Shown: positions 1 to 6,861, counted from the stretch's first letter. The stretch: DNA of 17,218 nt from Flavobacterium psychrophilum (GCA_945866505.1 CAMBHH010000062.1:1-17218), one strand, 5' to 3'. Notes: a model not told the origin generated them from the sequence alone. Numbers and translations: made by a program.

Positions 1-686
1 TTTACTTGCTTTTTGGTTTCCAAAGCATTGGCAAACGAAGGCGTTTCGGTAATTTTCAATCGAATATAAAACCCAACTACCACCAATAACGAACTAGCAA
101 TAAATGGAATTCTCCAGCCGAAATCAAAAAACTGCTCTTCAGTCAATAAATCACTCAACAAAAGGAAAGTTCCTCCGGATAATAGTAGTCCAATTGGAGC
201 ACCCAATTGCGGAAACATTCCGTACCAAGCGCGTTTTCCTGGAGGTGCATTTTCGATAGCCAACAAAACAGTACCACCCCATTCGCCACCCAAACCCAAA
301 CCTTGACCAAAACGACAAAGCATTAATAACAAAGGCGCAACAATTCCAATACTATGATAAGTAGGTAATAATCCAATGGCAACCGTAGAAATTCCCATCG
401 TTAATAAAGCCGCAACCAAGGTCGCTTTACGACCAATTTTGTCTCCAAAATGCCCAAAAACGGCAGAACCAATTGGACGTGCAAAAAAAGCTATCGAAAA
501 AGTAGCCAACGATTCAATTGTTGAAGTAGTTGCATCTGAACCCGGAAAAAACAATTGCGGAAATACTAAAACCGCAGCATTGGCATAAATATAAAAATCG
601 AAAAATTCAATGGTTGTGCCTATTAAGCTGCCAAAAAGTACATGTCCCAAGGAATTTACTTTTGCAGGATTGGAATTATTTTTCAT
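1..686 (-). CDS. MFS transporter, metabolite:H+ symporter type (partial, C-terminus outside window)
   Basis: An inner-membrane carrier of the major facilitator superfamily, probably a proton symporter for a small metabolite such as an organic acid or osmolyte; the substrate cannot be read from the sequence. I translated the minus strand from ATG at 686-684. The 228 visible residues show alternating hydrophobic helices, the MFS loop motif GHFGDKIGRK at residues 78-87, and a GQGLGLGGEWGG stretch near 128-139 that is typical of the MHS family (ProP, ShiA and YhjE relatives). The N-terminus (GTTIEFFDFYIY) also fits that family. About half of a usual 430-450-residue protein is present and the ORF runs off the left edge without a stop. 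It is divergent from bshC across about 100 bp that holds a perfect inverted repeat. Confidence 0.88.
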   Translation of the reverse strand, partial: MKNNSNPAKVNSLGHVLFGSLIGTTIEFFDFYIYANAAVLVFPQLFFPGSDATTSTIESLATFSIAFFARPIGSAVFGHFGDKIGRKATLVAALLTMGISTVAIGLLPTYHSIGIVAPLLLMLCRFGQGLGLGGEWGGTVLLAIENAPPGKRAWYGMFPQLGAPIGLLLSGGTFLLLSDLLTEEQFFDFGWRIPFIASSLLVVVGFYIRLKITETPSFANALETKKQV

Positions 687-713
687 ATCTCATTAATAAT
701 ATTTCTATAAAAA

Positions 714-776
714 TGATGCTAATTTTCGAAACTTGCAACTATTTAGTTCCAATAATTTTTCACTAAATTAGCATCA
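714..776. promoter_or_regulatory. Divergent control region with 12-bp inverted repeat
   Basis: TGATGCTAATTT at 714-725 is repeated exactly in inverted orientation at 765-776, with 39 bp between the arms. The region separates the divergent MFS transporter and bshC genes. On each strand the same 12-mer points toward the gene it precedes. In the plus direction the copy continues as TAATTTTC, one base from the Bacteroidetes -7 consensus TAnnTTTG. In the minus direction it continues as TAATTTAG, which is a weaker match. It could be a pair of mirrored promoter boxes or a two-site operator. The repeat is seen directly; the role is inferred. Confidence 0.5.
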
Positions 777-789
777 AATAAACTTCAAT

Positions 790-2415
790 ATGCCAACAGA
801 CTGTATTAGCTATCAAAATTCAGGATATTTCTCTCCTTTAATGACCGATTACTTAGAGCAAAAATCGAATTTACAGTCACTTTACAATCGGTTTCCAAGC
901 CTTGGAAATTTTGAAGCACAAATTATTGAAAAAAAAATCAATTTCAATAGCAATGGCAATGTCAATACCAATTTCAATGGCAATGAAAAAAGAAAATTAT
1001 TAGTTTCTGCACTCGAAAAGCAATATTCTCAAATACATGCTTCTGAAAAAACTTTAAACAATATCAAACTTTTAAACGATTCGAATACTTTCACAATTAC
1101 AACCGGTCATCAACTGAATTTGTTTTCTGGACCTTTGTATTTCTTGTATAAAATTATTTCGACGATTAATCTGACCAAAGAACTAAAAGAAAATTATCCA
1201 GAAAATAATTTTGTACCTATTTATTGGATGGCAACTGAAGACCACGATTTTGACGAAATAAATTACTTCAATTTCAATGGACGAAAGTTTCGTTGGAACG
1301 CAGAAAGTTCAGGTCCCGTTGGACGATTATCTACAGAAGGTTTAGCTGATTTTTTTGAAGTTTTCGCTCAAGAATTAGGATCAGGAAAAAATGCCGAAGC
1401 CATAAAAAGACTCTTTCAAGAATCCTATTTGAATCATTCTAATTTGGCGGATGCAACTCGTTTCTTAGCCAACGAACTTTTTGGCGAATACGGTTTGGTG
1501 ATTCTCGACGCCGATAATCCAGATCTAAAACGAACTTTTATACCTTATATAAAGGAAGAATTAACAAAGCAAACGTCGCATTTAAAAGTCAGTGAAACCA
1601 TTGAGGAATTAAAAAATTACACCATTCAAGTCAATCCTAGGGAAATTAATTTGTTTTATATGGAAGACAATTTGCGGGAACGAATCATTTTAGAAAATGG
1701 AATTTATAAAGTAAACAATACTACAACAGCCTTCTCAGAAAATGAAATTTTAGAATTAGTAGAAAGCCATCCCGAAAAATTCAGTCCCAACGTGATTATG
1801 CGTCCGCTGTACCAAGAAGTGATTTTGCCTAATTTATGCTACATTGGCGGGGGCGGAGAAATTGCGTACTGGTTAGAACTAAAGTCTTTTTTCGATGCTG
1901 TGAAAGTTACTTTCCCGATACTTCTACTTCGTAATTCAGTACTATTGGCAACCGAAAAACAGGTCAAAAAAGCGGACAAATTACGACTGTCTTGGTCCGA
2001 TTTATTTATGAAACAAAATGAATTGATAAACCTAAAAACTAAGGAATTATCAAAATTCCCAATTGATTTTTCAATTCACAAAGAACATTTACAAAAACAA
2101 TTTGAATCACTATTTGAAATTGCCAACAAAACGGATAAATCTTTTCTTGGGGCAGTAAAAGCTCAGGAAGCCAAACAAATAAAAGGTTTAGAAAATTTAG
2201 AAAAACGTTTGCTAAAAGCCCAAAAAAGGAACTATTCAGAAACTTTAGAGCGAATTACCAATTTGCAAAATGAACTGTTTCCCAATAGAAGTCTTCAAGA
2301 ACGCCAAACTAATTTTTCGGAAATTTATTTGGAAAATGGAGTGCGTTTTATTCCTCAATTATGCAATCAACTCAAACCTTTAGATTTTAACTTTGAAATT
2401 TGTTTTGTTTCGTGA
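790..2415 (+). CDS. bshC: Bacillithiol biosynthesis cysteine-adding enzyme BshC
   Basis: Putative cysteine ligase for the last step of bacillithiol synthesis: it joins cysteine to glucosaminyl malate, giving the low-molecular-weight thiol that replaces glutathione in Firmicutes and many Bacteroidetes. The 541 residues match the usual family length. Recognisable BshC blocks include TTGHQLNLFSGPLYFLYK (about residues 100-117), YWMATEDHDFDEIN (about 145-158), GEYGLVILDADNPDLKR (about 233-249) and MRPLYQEVILPNLCYIGGGG (about 337-356), followed by a coiled-coil-prone C-terminal stretch rich in Lys, Glu and Leu. The start is the first ATG after the divergent region. Residues 50-66 are an Asn-rich insertion encoded by a hexanucleotide repeat. 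No partner gene (bshA or bshB) is in the window. Confidence 0.95.
   Translation: MPTDCISYQNSGYFSPLMTDYLEQKSNLQSLYNRFPSLGNFEAQIIEKKINFNSNGNVNTNFNGNEKRKLLVSALEKQYSQIHASEKTLNNIKLLNDSNTFTITTGHQLNLFSGPLYFLYKIISTINLTKELKENYPENNFVPIYWMATEDHDFDEINYFNFNGRKFRWNAESSGPVGRLSTEGLADFFEVFAQELGSGKNAEAIKRLFQESYLNHSNLADATRFLANELFGEYGLVILDADNPDLKRTFIPYIKEELTKQTSHLKVSETIEELKNYTIQVNPREINLFYMEDNLRERIILENGIYKVNNTTTAFSENEILELVESHPEKFSPNVIMRPLYQEVILPNLCYIGGGGEIAYWLELKSFFDAVKVTFPILLLRNSVLLATEKQVKKADKLRLSWSDLFMKQNELINLKTKELSKFPIDFSIHKEHLQKQFESLFEIANKTDKSFLGAVKAQEAKQIKGLENLEKRLLKAQKRNYSETLERITNLQNELFPNRSLQERQTNFSEIYLENGVRFIPQLCNQLKPLDFNFEICFVS
938..985 (+). repeat. In-frame hexanucleotide tandem repeat in bshC
   Basis: Eight consecutive 6-base units of the form NCAATN (for example TCAATA, GCAATG, CCAATT) occupy exactly 48 bp. 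They encode an alternating Asn-X dipeptide run at about BshC residues 50-66. Because the period is two codons, gain or loss of units by slippage would keep the reading frame. Purity is partial: GCAATG occurs three times and TCAATA twice. Confidence 0.85.
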
Positions 2416-2479
2416 AGAGAAATTAATTAACATTCTTTAATAAATTGCTGATTAGATAAAATCAATCCATAAAAAAGTA

Positions 2480-2487
2480 TATTTTTG
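2480..2487 (+). promoter_or_regulatory. -7 promoter box for ndk
   Basis: TATTTTTG matches the Bacteroidetes sigma-ABfr -7 consensus TAnnTTTG and lies 25 nt upstream of the ndk ATG. I see no TTG at the expected -33 spacing, so only half of the promoter is supported. The leader is nearly pure A, as is common in this phylum, and has no Shine-Dalgarno sequence. Confidence 0.5.
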
Positions 2488-2512
2488 CTAAAAATTTAAA
2501 AAAACAAAAAAA

Positions 2513-2932
2513 ATGGCAACTAATAGAACTTTTACAATGATTAAGCCCGATGCTGTCGAAAACGGACACATTGGAAATATTTTAGCAATGATAACCAATG
2601 CTGGTTTCAAAATCGTTTCATTGAAACTAACACAATTAACTGTAGCTGATGCTCAAGAATTTTATTCCGTTCACGCTGCAAGACCTTTCTATGGCGAATT
2701 AGTAGAATTTATGTCAAGCGGACCAATTGTGGCTGCCATTCTTGAAAAAGAAAATGCCGTTGCCGATTTCAGAACTTTGATTGGAGCAACAAATCCAGCC
2801 GATGCTGCTGAAGGAACCATCAGAAAAGCTTATGCCACTTCGATGGGGAAAAATGCAGTTCACGGTTCTGACAGTGATGAAAATGCAGCTATCGAAGGTG
2901 ATTTTCATTTTGCAGGAAGAGAGCAATTCTAG
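2513..2932 (+). CDS. ndk: Nucleoside diphosphate kinase
   Basis: A cytoplasmic enzyme that transfers the gamma phosphate from ATP to nucleoside diphosphates through a phosphohistidine, balancing the (d)NTP pools. The 139-residue length is normal. The N-terminus ([19 protein letters not shown]) carries the conserved lysine of the family in MIKPDA. The active-site signature NAVHGSDS is present, with the catalytic histidine at residue 117. It is monocistronic as far as can be seen: a -7 box stands upstream, a strong palindromic terminator follows at 2992-3027, and the next gene is convergent. A degenerate heptamer array begins on the first base of its stop codon. Confidence 0.97.
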   Translation: MATNRTFTMIKPDAVENGHIGNILAMITNAGFKIVSLKLTQLTVADAQEFYSVHAARPFYGELVEFMSSGPIVAAILEKENAVADFRTLIGATNPADAAEGTIRKAYATSMGKNAVHGSDSDENAAIEGDFHFAGREQF

Positions 2933-2971
2933 ATTTATGATTTAAGAGTAACGATTTTTGAATTAAGATTT
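2930..2971. repeat. Degenerate heptamer array 1 (ndk 3' end)
   Basis: Six 7-base units in perfect register, loosely nnGATTT (TAGATTT, ATGATTT and AAGATTT among them; the third and fifth units are diverged). The first unit contains the ndk stop codon TAG. The array lies between the stop codon and the terminator hairpin. Confidence 0.55.
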
Positions 2972-2991
2972 AAAAAATCCCACAAAACAGA

Positions 2992-3027
2992 AAATCCGGT
3001 TTCAAAATTTTGAAACTGGATTTTTTT
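2992..3027. terminator. Rho-independent terminator between ndk and DUF721
   Basis: Inverted repeat with 16-nt arms at 2992-3007 and 3008-3023. The only imperfection is one G-T wobble, and the centre is AAAATTTT, so the effective loop is a few bases. A run of T follows on the plus strand (3021-3027) and a T-rich stretch follows on the minus strand. It probably ends both ndk and the convergent lipoprotein/DUF721 operon. Confidence 0.85.
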
Positions 3028-3042
3028 ATATGGTATTGAAAA

Positions 3043-3084
3043 AATCAGCAATCAAACATCGTTAATCAGCAATCTGAAATCATT
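3043..3084. repeat. Degenerate heptamer array 2 (DUF721 3' end)
   Basis: Six 7-base units in perfect register, consensus AATCnnn (AATCAGC twice, AATCAAA, AATCTGA, AATCATT; the third unit is CATCGTT). The last unit overlaps the first two bases of the minus-strand DUF721 stop codon at 3083-3085. The array therefore sits immediately 3' of that gene. Confidence 0.65.
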
Positions 3085-3379
3085 ACCTCAAAACAACATC
3101 CTTTATCACTTCGCGTCTCAATTCTTCATTGATCATAGCGACAATTTTCGATTTGCCGTGGGTTAATTCTTCTCTCAAAACTGCCGAAGAAAGTTCTACA
3201 TAAAGAGTACTGCCTTTCAAAACCACATTTTTAGTATAATGATTTACACCATTTCCCATCAGGTTTTTCCATGCTTCTCGCACATCGATTTGATCCATCC
3301 CGGGTTGCAATTTGTTGGCTTGGATAATGTGCTTCAAAACATCGCCAACCGTACTTTGATTATTTAGTCTTTTTGCCAT
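3083..3379 (-). CDS. DUF721 (DciA-like) protein
   Basis: A small 98-residue protein of the DUF721 family, which includes DciA, the loader of the replicative helicase DnaB in bacteria that lack DnaC. Whether the Bacteroidetes members load helicase is an inference from the family. The ATG at 3379-3377 (MAKRLNNQSTVGDVL) is preferred over the GTG directly upstream because it is a standard start. Recognisable parts are the GDVLKHII helix, the REAWKNLMG block (about residues 34-42) and a C-terminal strand-helix section (LYVELSSAVLREEL). It overlaps the upstream lipoprotein gene by about 20 nt, which suggests translational coupling. It is convergent with ndk. Confidence 0.85.
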   Translation of the reverse strand: MAKRLNNQSTVGDVLKHIIQANKLQPGMDQIDVREAWKNLMGNGVNHYTKNVVLKGSTLYVELSSAVLREELTHGKSKIVAMINEELRREVIKDVVLR

Positions 3380-3803
3380 CACCTAAAATGTTTATTGAGG
3401 TTGCTTTTTTGTAATGGTATTGCTTTCTTTCAGAGTTTTCAAAAACCATCTTTTCATTGGAAATCGAAATCAATTCCTCCGACCATTTGGCATATGAAGT
3501 AACATAATCAAAAAACACCTTATCGTTATCAATCCTTACTTTAAAACTTTCGTGAGTATCGTTTACAATGAAAGTACCATCTAATTGCGGCATGACTTTT
3601 TTTCGGAAACCACTATTATTTTTGTCCATTTCAAAATAATCATAACTTTCGTTTATGCTGTAATTTTTGTCTTCTCCGTCTTCAAAAACCACTTTCTCAA
3701 TTTCCCAATATCCATTGATTTTGGCAATATCCTCCGTTTTAATCCTTTGCTGACAAGAGACAAAAAGAAAGGAAACAAATAAAAATCCAACTATACTTCT
3801 CAT
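3360..3803 (-). CDS. Small putative lipoprotein of unknown function
   Basis: I do not recognise the family. From ATG at 3803-3801 the product is 147 residues, beginning with a hydrophobic signal peptide (MRSIVGFLFVSFLFVSC) whose FVSC lipobox predicts cleavage before Cys17 and lipid anchoring. The mature part is polar with alternating strands (YWEIEKVVFEDG, DGTFIVNDTHESFKVRI, DNDKVFFDYV), which resembles the lipocalin-like small lipoproteins common in Flavobacteria. The open frame extends upstream to an ATG at 3887, but that extension would translate the palindromic repeat element and would displace the signal peptide, so I reject it. Its 3' end overlaps DUF721, forming a two-gene operon. Confidence 0.75.
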   Translation of the reverse strand: MRSIVGFLFVSFLFVSCQQRIKTEDIAKINGYWEIEKVVFEDGEDKNYSINESYDYFEMDKNNSGFRKKVMPQLDGTFIVNDTHESFKVRIDNDKVFFDYVTSYAKWSEELISISNEKMVFENSERKQYHYKKATSINILGDGKKTK

Positions 3804-3817
3804 AAATTTTGTTTTTT

Positions 3818-3898
3818 GGGGAGCTACTTCCTGCTGTTCACTATATCTTTTGTGGCGAACACCGCCACAAAAGTATGCCGCTCCCATCAGGGCTAGGG
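3818..3898. repeat. Nested palindromic intergenic element (REP/MITE-like)
   Basis: The core is a perfect 11-bp inverted repeat, CTTTTGTGGCG at 3847-3857 and its complement at 3863-3873, with a 5-nt loop. It is nested within a second inverted pair, GGGAGC at 3819-3824 and GCTCCC at 3880-3885. The element is strikingly more GC-rich than its surroundings. It lies in the 5' leader of the lipoprotein operon. From memory, similar units (an AGCCC...GAGCGGCAT flank, a variable stem-loop, then a flank ending in GGA...GCTCC) recur in intergenic regions of Flavobacterium genomes. I could not check that here. Confidence 0.75.
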
Positions 3899-3910
3899 TT
3901 TTGCTATCAA

Positions 3911-3938
3911 AAGATATTTTCTATCTTCGACAAAGTTA
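3911..3938 (-). promoter_or_regulatory. Promoter and small inverted repeat for the lipoprotein/DUF721 operon
   Basis: On the minus strand TAACTTTG (3938-3931) is a perfect TAnnTTTG box. A TTG lies 14 bp further upstream (3955-3953), shorter than the usual 17-23. Just downstream, at the expected transcript start, is AAGATA-TTTTC-TATCTT (3911-3927), a perfect inverted repeat with 6-bp arms that could be an operator or a 5' hairpin. The leader would then contain the whole palindromic element at 3818-3898. Confidence 0.55.
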
Positions 3939-3996
3939 CTCTTATTAAATTCCAAAGAAAACAAAAAATAAAAAAAACTCATTAAACTATTTCTAC

Positions 3997-4004
3997 TATT
4001 TTTG
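3997..4004 (+). promoter_or_regulatory. -7 promoter box for serine hydrolase
   Basis: TATTTTTG matches TAnnTTTG and ends 29 nt before the ATG of the serine hydrolase. No TTG is found at the expected -33 distance. The divergent lipoprotein promoter lies about 60 bp away. Confidence 0.5.
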
Positions 4005-4033
4005 GTCTTATCTCCAATAAAAATCGTAACGCC

Positions 4034-5101
4034 ATGTCAAAAATTTATATCCTACTTAGTCTTTTTTTGTTAGCCAGCTGTAGTTCAAATAATCCGGATA
4101 TAAGTCCATCACCAGAAGAAGCAATGTATTTCCCACCCAAAACTGGCGAAGTTTGGGAAACAAAATCTATTGCTGATTTGGGTTGGAAACAAAATGCAGT
4201 GCAACCTCTTTTAGATTATTTAGCACTCAAAAACACAAAAGGGTTTATCATTTTGGTGAATGGAAGAATGGTTATGGAGAATTATTTCAACGGACATTCT
4301 GCTTCAACGGGATGGTATTGGGCAAGTGCTGGAAAAACATTAACAGCAACAATGACAGGAATTGCACAAGAAGAAGGATTAATCAACATCAACAATAAAG
4401 TGTCAGATTATATTGGAATTGGTTGGACAAGTATGCCAATTGCTAAAGAAAATCTAATAACCAACAAACATTTATTAACAATGACTTCTGGCATCGAAGA
4501 TATTGCCAATGGTGATGCTGTAGATCCAGCAAGTCTTACTTACAAAGGTGATGCAGGAACACGTTGGGCTTATCACAATGTTTATGTAAAATTGCAAGAT
4601 GTCATTGCCAAAGCTAGTGGACAAAACTGGTCAAATTATTTCAATACAAAACTGAAAGATAAAATCGGAATGACTGGAACTTGGATACAAATAGAGAACA
4701 ATAGCGTGTATTGGAGCACTTCTCGGAGTATGGCGCGTTTTGGACTATTAACCCTCAACAAAGGAAAATGGGAAAATACTACTATTTTGAATGAAGCCTA
4801 TTGGAATGAAGCCACGAATACTTCTCAAAACATCAATTTGGGATACGGTTATTTGTGGTGGCTGAATGGGAAAGCGAGTTATCATTTGCCGCAATCTCAA
4901 CTTCAATTTAAAGGAAGTTTAATTCCTACCGGTTCAAATGACATGTTTATGGCTTTGGGGAAAAATGACCAAAAAATATACGTGATTCCTAGCAAAAAAA
5001 TGGTTGTAATTCGAATGGGAGAAGCTGCCGACAATGTTAATCTAGCTTTATCTGATTTTGACAATGTGCTTTGGCAAAAAATAAATGCCTTGTATCAATA
5101 A
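4034..5101 (+). CDS. Lipid-anchored serine hydrolase, class C beta-lactamase family
   Basis: A penicillin-binding-protein/beta-lactamase-fold hydrolase of 355 residues, probably an esterase or peptidase rather than an antibiotic-resistance enzyme. The N-terminus is a lipoprotein signal (LLASC, lipid on Cys16), placing it in the periplasm or outer membrane. The nucleophile motif SxxK is S98-A-G-K101, the second motif YxN is Y180-H-N182, and the C-terminal block (about 306-332) with IYVIPSKKMVVIRMG matches the usual GQ...VPS..LVVVR region of the family. I do not see a canonical KTG/HTG triad. The gene ends only 6 bp from the stop of the convergent small membrane protein. The substrate is unknown. 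Confidence 0.88.
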   Translation: MSKIYILLSLFLLASCSSNNPDISPSPEEAMYFPPKTGEVWETKSIADLGWKQNAVQPLLDYLALKNTKGFIILVNGRMVMENYFNGHSASTGWYWASAGKTLTATMTGIAQEEGLININNKVSDYIGIGWTSMPIAKENLITNKHLLTMTSGIEDIANGDAVDPASLTYKGDAGTRWAYHNVYVKLQDVIAKASGQNWSNYFNTKLKDKIGMTGTWIQIENNSVYWSTSRSMARFGLLTLNKGKWENTTILNEAYWNEATNTSQNINLGYGYLWWLNGKASYHLPQSQLQFKGSLIPTGSNDMFMALGKNDQKIYVIPSKKMVVIRMGEAADNVNLALSDFDNVLWQKINALYQ

Positions 5102-5107
5102 AAAATA

Positions 5108-5278
5108 CTATTTTCTATTAGTTCCTTTAAAAAAACCAATAATAAAAAAAACAGCCCCTAAAAACAAACAAATGTAATAAAGAGGAATGTTTTGATCTCG
5201 CACAACATTGGATAATACAAATGCAATAATACTTGCAAAATAGAAATAAATCGGTTTAATGTTCTTATAAAAACTCAC
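5108..5278 (-). CDS. Small two-helix membrane protein downstream of ftsY
   Basis: A 56-residue product read from GTG at 5278-5276, the only plausible start in the frame. It begins 7 bp after the ftsY stop codon. There are two hydrophobic segments, about residues 9-26 (PIYFYFASIIAFVLSNVV) and 32-50 (PLYYICLFLGAVFFIIGFF). A short polar loop (RDQN) joins them and a basic tail (KGTNRK) follows, as expected of a small inner-membrane protein. Codon use and the tight spacing to ftsY support a real gene co-transcribed with it. No function is known to me. The non-ATG start and short length make it easy to overlook. Confidence 0.72.
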   Translation of the reverse strand: MSFYKNIKPIYFYFASIIAFVLSNVVRDQNIPLYYICLFLGAVFFIIGFFKGTNRK

Positions 5279-5285
5279 AAGACTA

Positions 5286-6239
5286 TTATTTAAAAAAACT
5301 ATCTACAAACTCATATTTATTGAAGACTTGTAAATCTTCAATTCCTTCTCCTACTCCAATATATTTCACTGGAATCTGGAATTGATCAGAAATCCCAATA
5401 ACCACTCCACCTTTGGCAGTTCCATCAAGTTTTGTGACTGCCAGTGATGTCACTTCGGTGGCAGCAGTAAATTGTTTAGCTTGTTCGAAAGCGTTTTGTC
5501 CTGTCGAACCATCAATAACCAGTAGGACATCATGTGGAGCATCGCCAACAACTTTTTGCATTACCCGTTTTACTTTGGTCAATTCGTTCATCAAATTGAT
5601 TTTATTATGCAAACGGCCTGCTGTATCAATAATAACAATATCGGCATTTTGAGCAACTGCTGATTGCAAAGTATCAAAAGCTACAGAAGCTGGATCGCTA
5701 CCCATATTTTGCCTTACTATGGGAACACCAACTCTATCCGCCCAAATTTGCAATTGATCGATTGCTGCGGCACGAAAAGTATCGGCTGCACCTAGAACTA
5801 CTTTATATCCACCTTTTTTGAATTGATAAGCGAGTTTACCAATGGTAGTTGTTTTTCCAACACCGTTTACACCAACAACCATCAAAACATAAGGTTTTGT
5901 AGTATTTGGAATTACAAATTCAGTAGCTTCTCCAGAATTCGTTTCCGAAAGCAAACCTGCAATTTCTTCCCGAAGAATTTGATTGAGTTCTCCAGTTCCA
6001 AGGAATTTATCCTCGGAAACACGCTTTTCTATTCGGGTGATAATTTTTAGCGTTGTATTTACTCCAACATCCGAAGAAACTAGTATTTCTTCGAGATTGT
6101 CTAAAACCTCATCATCAACTTTAGATTTTCCAGCAACGGCTTTGGTTAACTTGGAAAAAAAAGAAGTTTTTGATTTCTCTAATCCTTTGTCAAGTGACTC
6201 TTTTTTATCGGAAGAAAATAATTTTTTAAAAAAACTCAT
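5286..6239 (-). CDS. ftsY: Signal recognition particle receptor FtsY
   Basis: The SRP receptor GTPase that docks ribosome-SRP complexes at the inner membrane for co-translational insertion. The 317 residues comprise a short lysine-rich N-terminus, the N domain (about 25-105) and the G domain. G1 is GVNGVGKTTT (123-132), followed by the insertion-box sequence DTFRAAAIDQLQIWADR (153-169), DTAGR (205-209), TKLDGTAKGG (269-278) and the C-terminal GVGEGIEDLQVF. The long acidic A domain of the E. coli protein is absent, as in other Bacteroidetes. It follows the ribosomal-protein block on the same strand but is separated by a terminator and a heptamer repeat, so it probably has its own promoter. Confidence 0.97.
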   Translation of the reverse strand: MSFFKKLFSSDKKESLDKGLEKSKTSFFSKLTKAVAGKSKVDDEVLDNLEEILVSSDVGVNTTLKIITRIEKRVSEDKFLGTGELNQILREEIAGLLSETNSGEATEFVIPNTTKPYVLMVVGVNGVGKTTTIGKLAYQFKKGGYKVVLGAADTFRAAAIDQLQIWADRVGVPIVRQNMGSDPASVAFDTLQSAVAQNADIVIIDTAGRLHNKINLMNELTKVKRVMQKVVGDAPHDVLLVIDGSTGQNAFEQAKQFTAATEVTSLAVTKLDGTAKGGVVIGISDQFQIPVKYIGVGEGIEDLQVFNKYEFVDSFFK

Positions 6240-6250
6240 GATATTAAAAA

Positions 6251-6285
6251 AGTTAGAAGTTAGAAGTTAGAAGTTGGAAGTTAGG
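6251..6285. repeat. Heptamer array 3 (ftsY 5' leader)
   Basis: Five tandem 7-base units: AGTTAGA three times, then AGTTGGA and AGTTAGG. The last unit runs into a small palindrome TTAGG-AATG-CCTAA (6281-6294). The array is 11 bp upstream of the ftsY ATG. It is the purest array in the window, so it is either the youngest or the most recently homogenised. Confidence 0.9.
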
Positions 6286-6378
6286 AATGCCTAATTCTTA
6301 TTATCATTAATACAAAATCTATAATGTTTTAGTTTAAAAAATAATGATTTACAACTAACCATAAACGAACAAGATAGG

Positions 6379-6386
6379 CAAATATA
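6379..6386 (-). promoter_or_regulatory. Possible -7 box for ftsY
   Basis: On the minus strand TATATTTG is a perfect TAnnTTTG box, immediately after the terminator of the ribosomal-protein operon. It would give a leader of about 130 nt containing heptamer array 3. No -33 TTG is present, since that position falls within the terminator stem. Confidence 0.45.
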
Positions 6387-6394
6387 GAAAATAA

Positions 6395-6424
6395 AAAAGC
6401 TACTTCCGAATGAAAGTAGCTTTT
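6395..6424 (-). terminator. Rho-independent terminator of the rpmB-rpmG-DUF4295 operon
   Basis: Perfect 11-bp inverted repeat, AAAAGCTACTT at 6395-6405 and its complement at 6414-6424, with an 8-nt loop. On the minus strand it is followed by a run of T. It lies about 20 nt after the DUF4295 stop codon. Confidence 0.88.
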
Positions 6425-6444
6425 CTATTTAGTGCGATAGTTAA

Positions 6445-6597
6445 TTATTTCTTTTTCAAGAATTCATCAACTGCTTCAGGAGTCATTATAGATTCTACGA
6501 ATGTATATGCACCAGTTTTAGGAGATTTTACCATTTTGATGGCTTTTGATAATCTCTTAGAAGATGTCTGTAAGGATGCTACGGTTTTCTTTGCCAT
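6445..6597 (-). CDS. DUF4295 family protein
   Basis: A 50-residue basic protein (MAKKTVASLQTSSKRLSKAI..., ending in FLKKK) read from ATG at 6597. It matches the Bacteroidetes-specific DUF4295 family, which is nearly always encoded directly after rpmB and rpmG. Its size, strong positive charge and constant linkage to two large-subunit proteins suggest a ribosome-associated protein; that role is an inference. Spacing to rpmG is 75 bp and the operon terminator follows. Confidence 0.88.
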   Translation of the reverse strand: MAKKTVASLQTSSKRLSKAIKMVKSPKTGAYTFVESIMTPEAVDEFLKKK

Positions 6598-6672
6598 GAC
6601 TAATAATGTGTTTTTTGTATTTTAATAAAGTCTTCAAATGTTAGTTTTTGAAATAATCACTAAAATCTCTAA

Positions 6673-6861
6673 TTATTTAATTTCTTTGTGAACAGTTACT
6701 CGTTTCAAAATTGGATTAAATTTTTTAATCTCTAATCTGTCTGGAGTATTTTTTTTGTTCTTTGTTGTAATGTATCTTGAAGTTCCTGCAACACCAGTTG
6801 TTTTGTGTTCAGTACATTCTAAAATTACTTGGATTCTATTTCCTTTTGCTTTCTTTGCCAT
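6673..6861 (-). CDS. rpmG: 50S ribosomal protein L33
   Basis: A large-subunit ribosomal protein of 62 residues. The sequence ([20 protein letters not shown]..., [20 protein letters not shown]) matches L33. Only one cysteine remains where zinc-binding L33 proteins have paired CxxC motifs, so this is the zinc-independent form. It is the second gene of the rpmB-rpmG-DUF4295 operon, 23 bp after rpmB. Confidence 0.96.
   Translation of the reverse strand: MAKKAKGNRIQVILECTEHKTTGVAGTSRYITTKNKKNTPDRLEIKKFNPILKRVTVHKEIK

Noticed and set aside
530..766. Plus-strand ORF of 78 codons across the MFS/bshC gap
   Set aside because: Most of it is antisense to the MFS gene, and the rest is the divergent control region. 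The translation has no recognisable features.
3804..3887. Longer N-terminus of the lipoprotein from the ATG at 3887
   Set aside because: It would translate the palindromic repeat element and place the clear signal peptide and lipobox internally. The ATG at 3803 gives a standard lipoprotein.
4034..5101. Antibiotic-resistance beta-lactamase
   Set aside because: It is a lipid-anchored member of the broad serine hydrolase family with SxxK and YxN but no clear KTG motif, and no resistance context. An esterase or peptidase role is more likely.
6281..6294. Small palindrome TTAGG-AATG-CCTAA as a terminator
   Set aside because: The stem is only 5 bp with no T-run on either strand. It is better explained as the turning point of the heptamer array.
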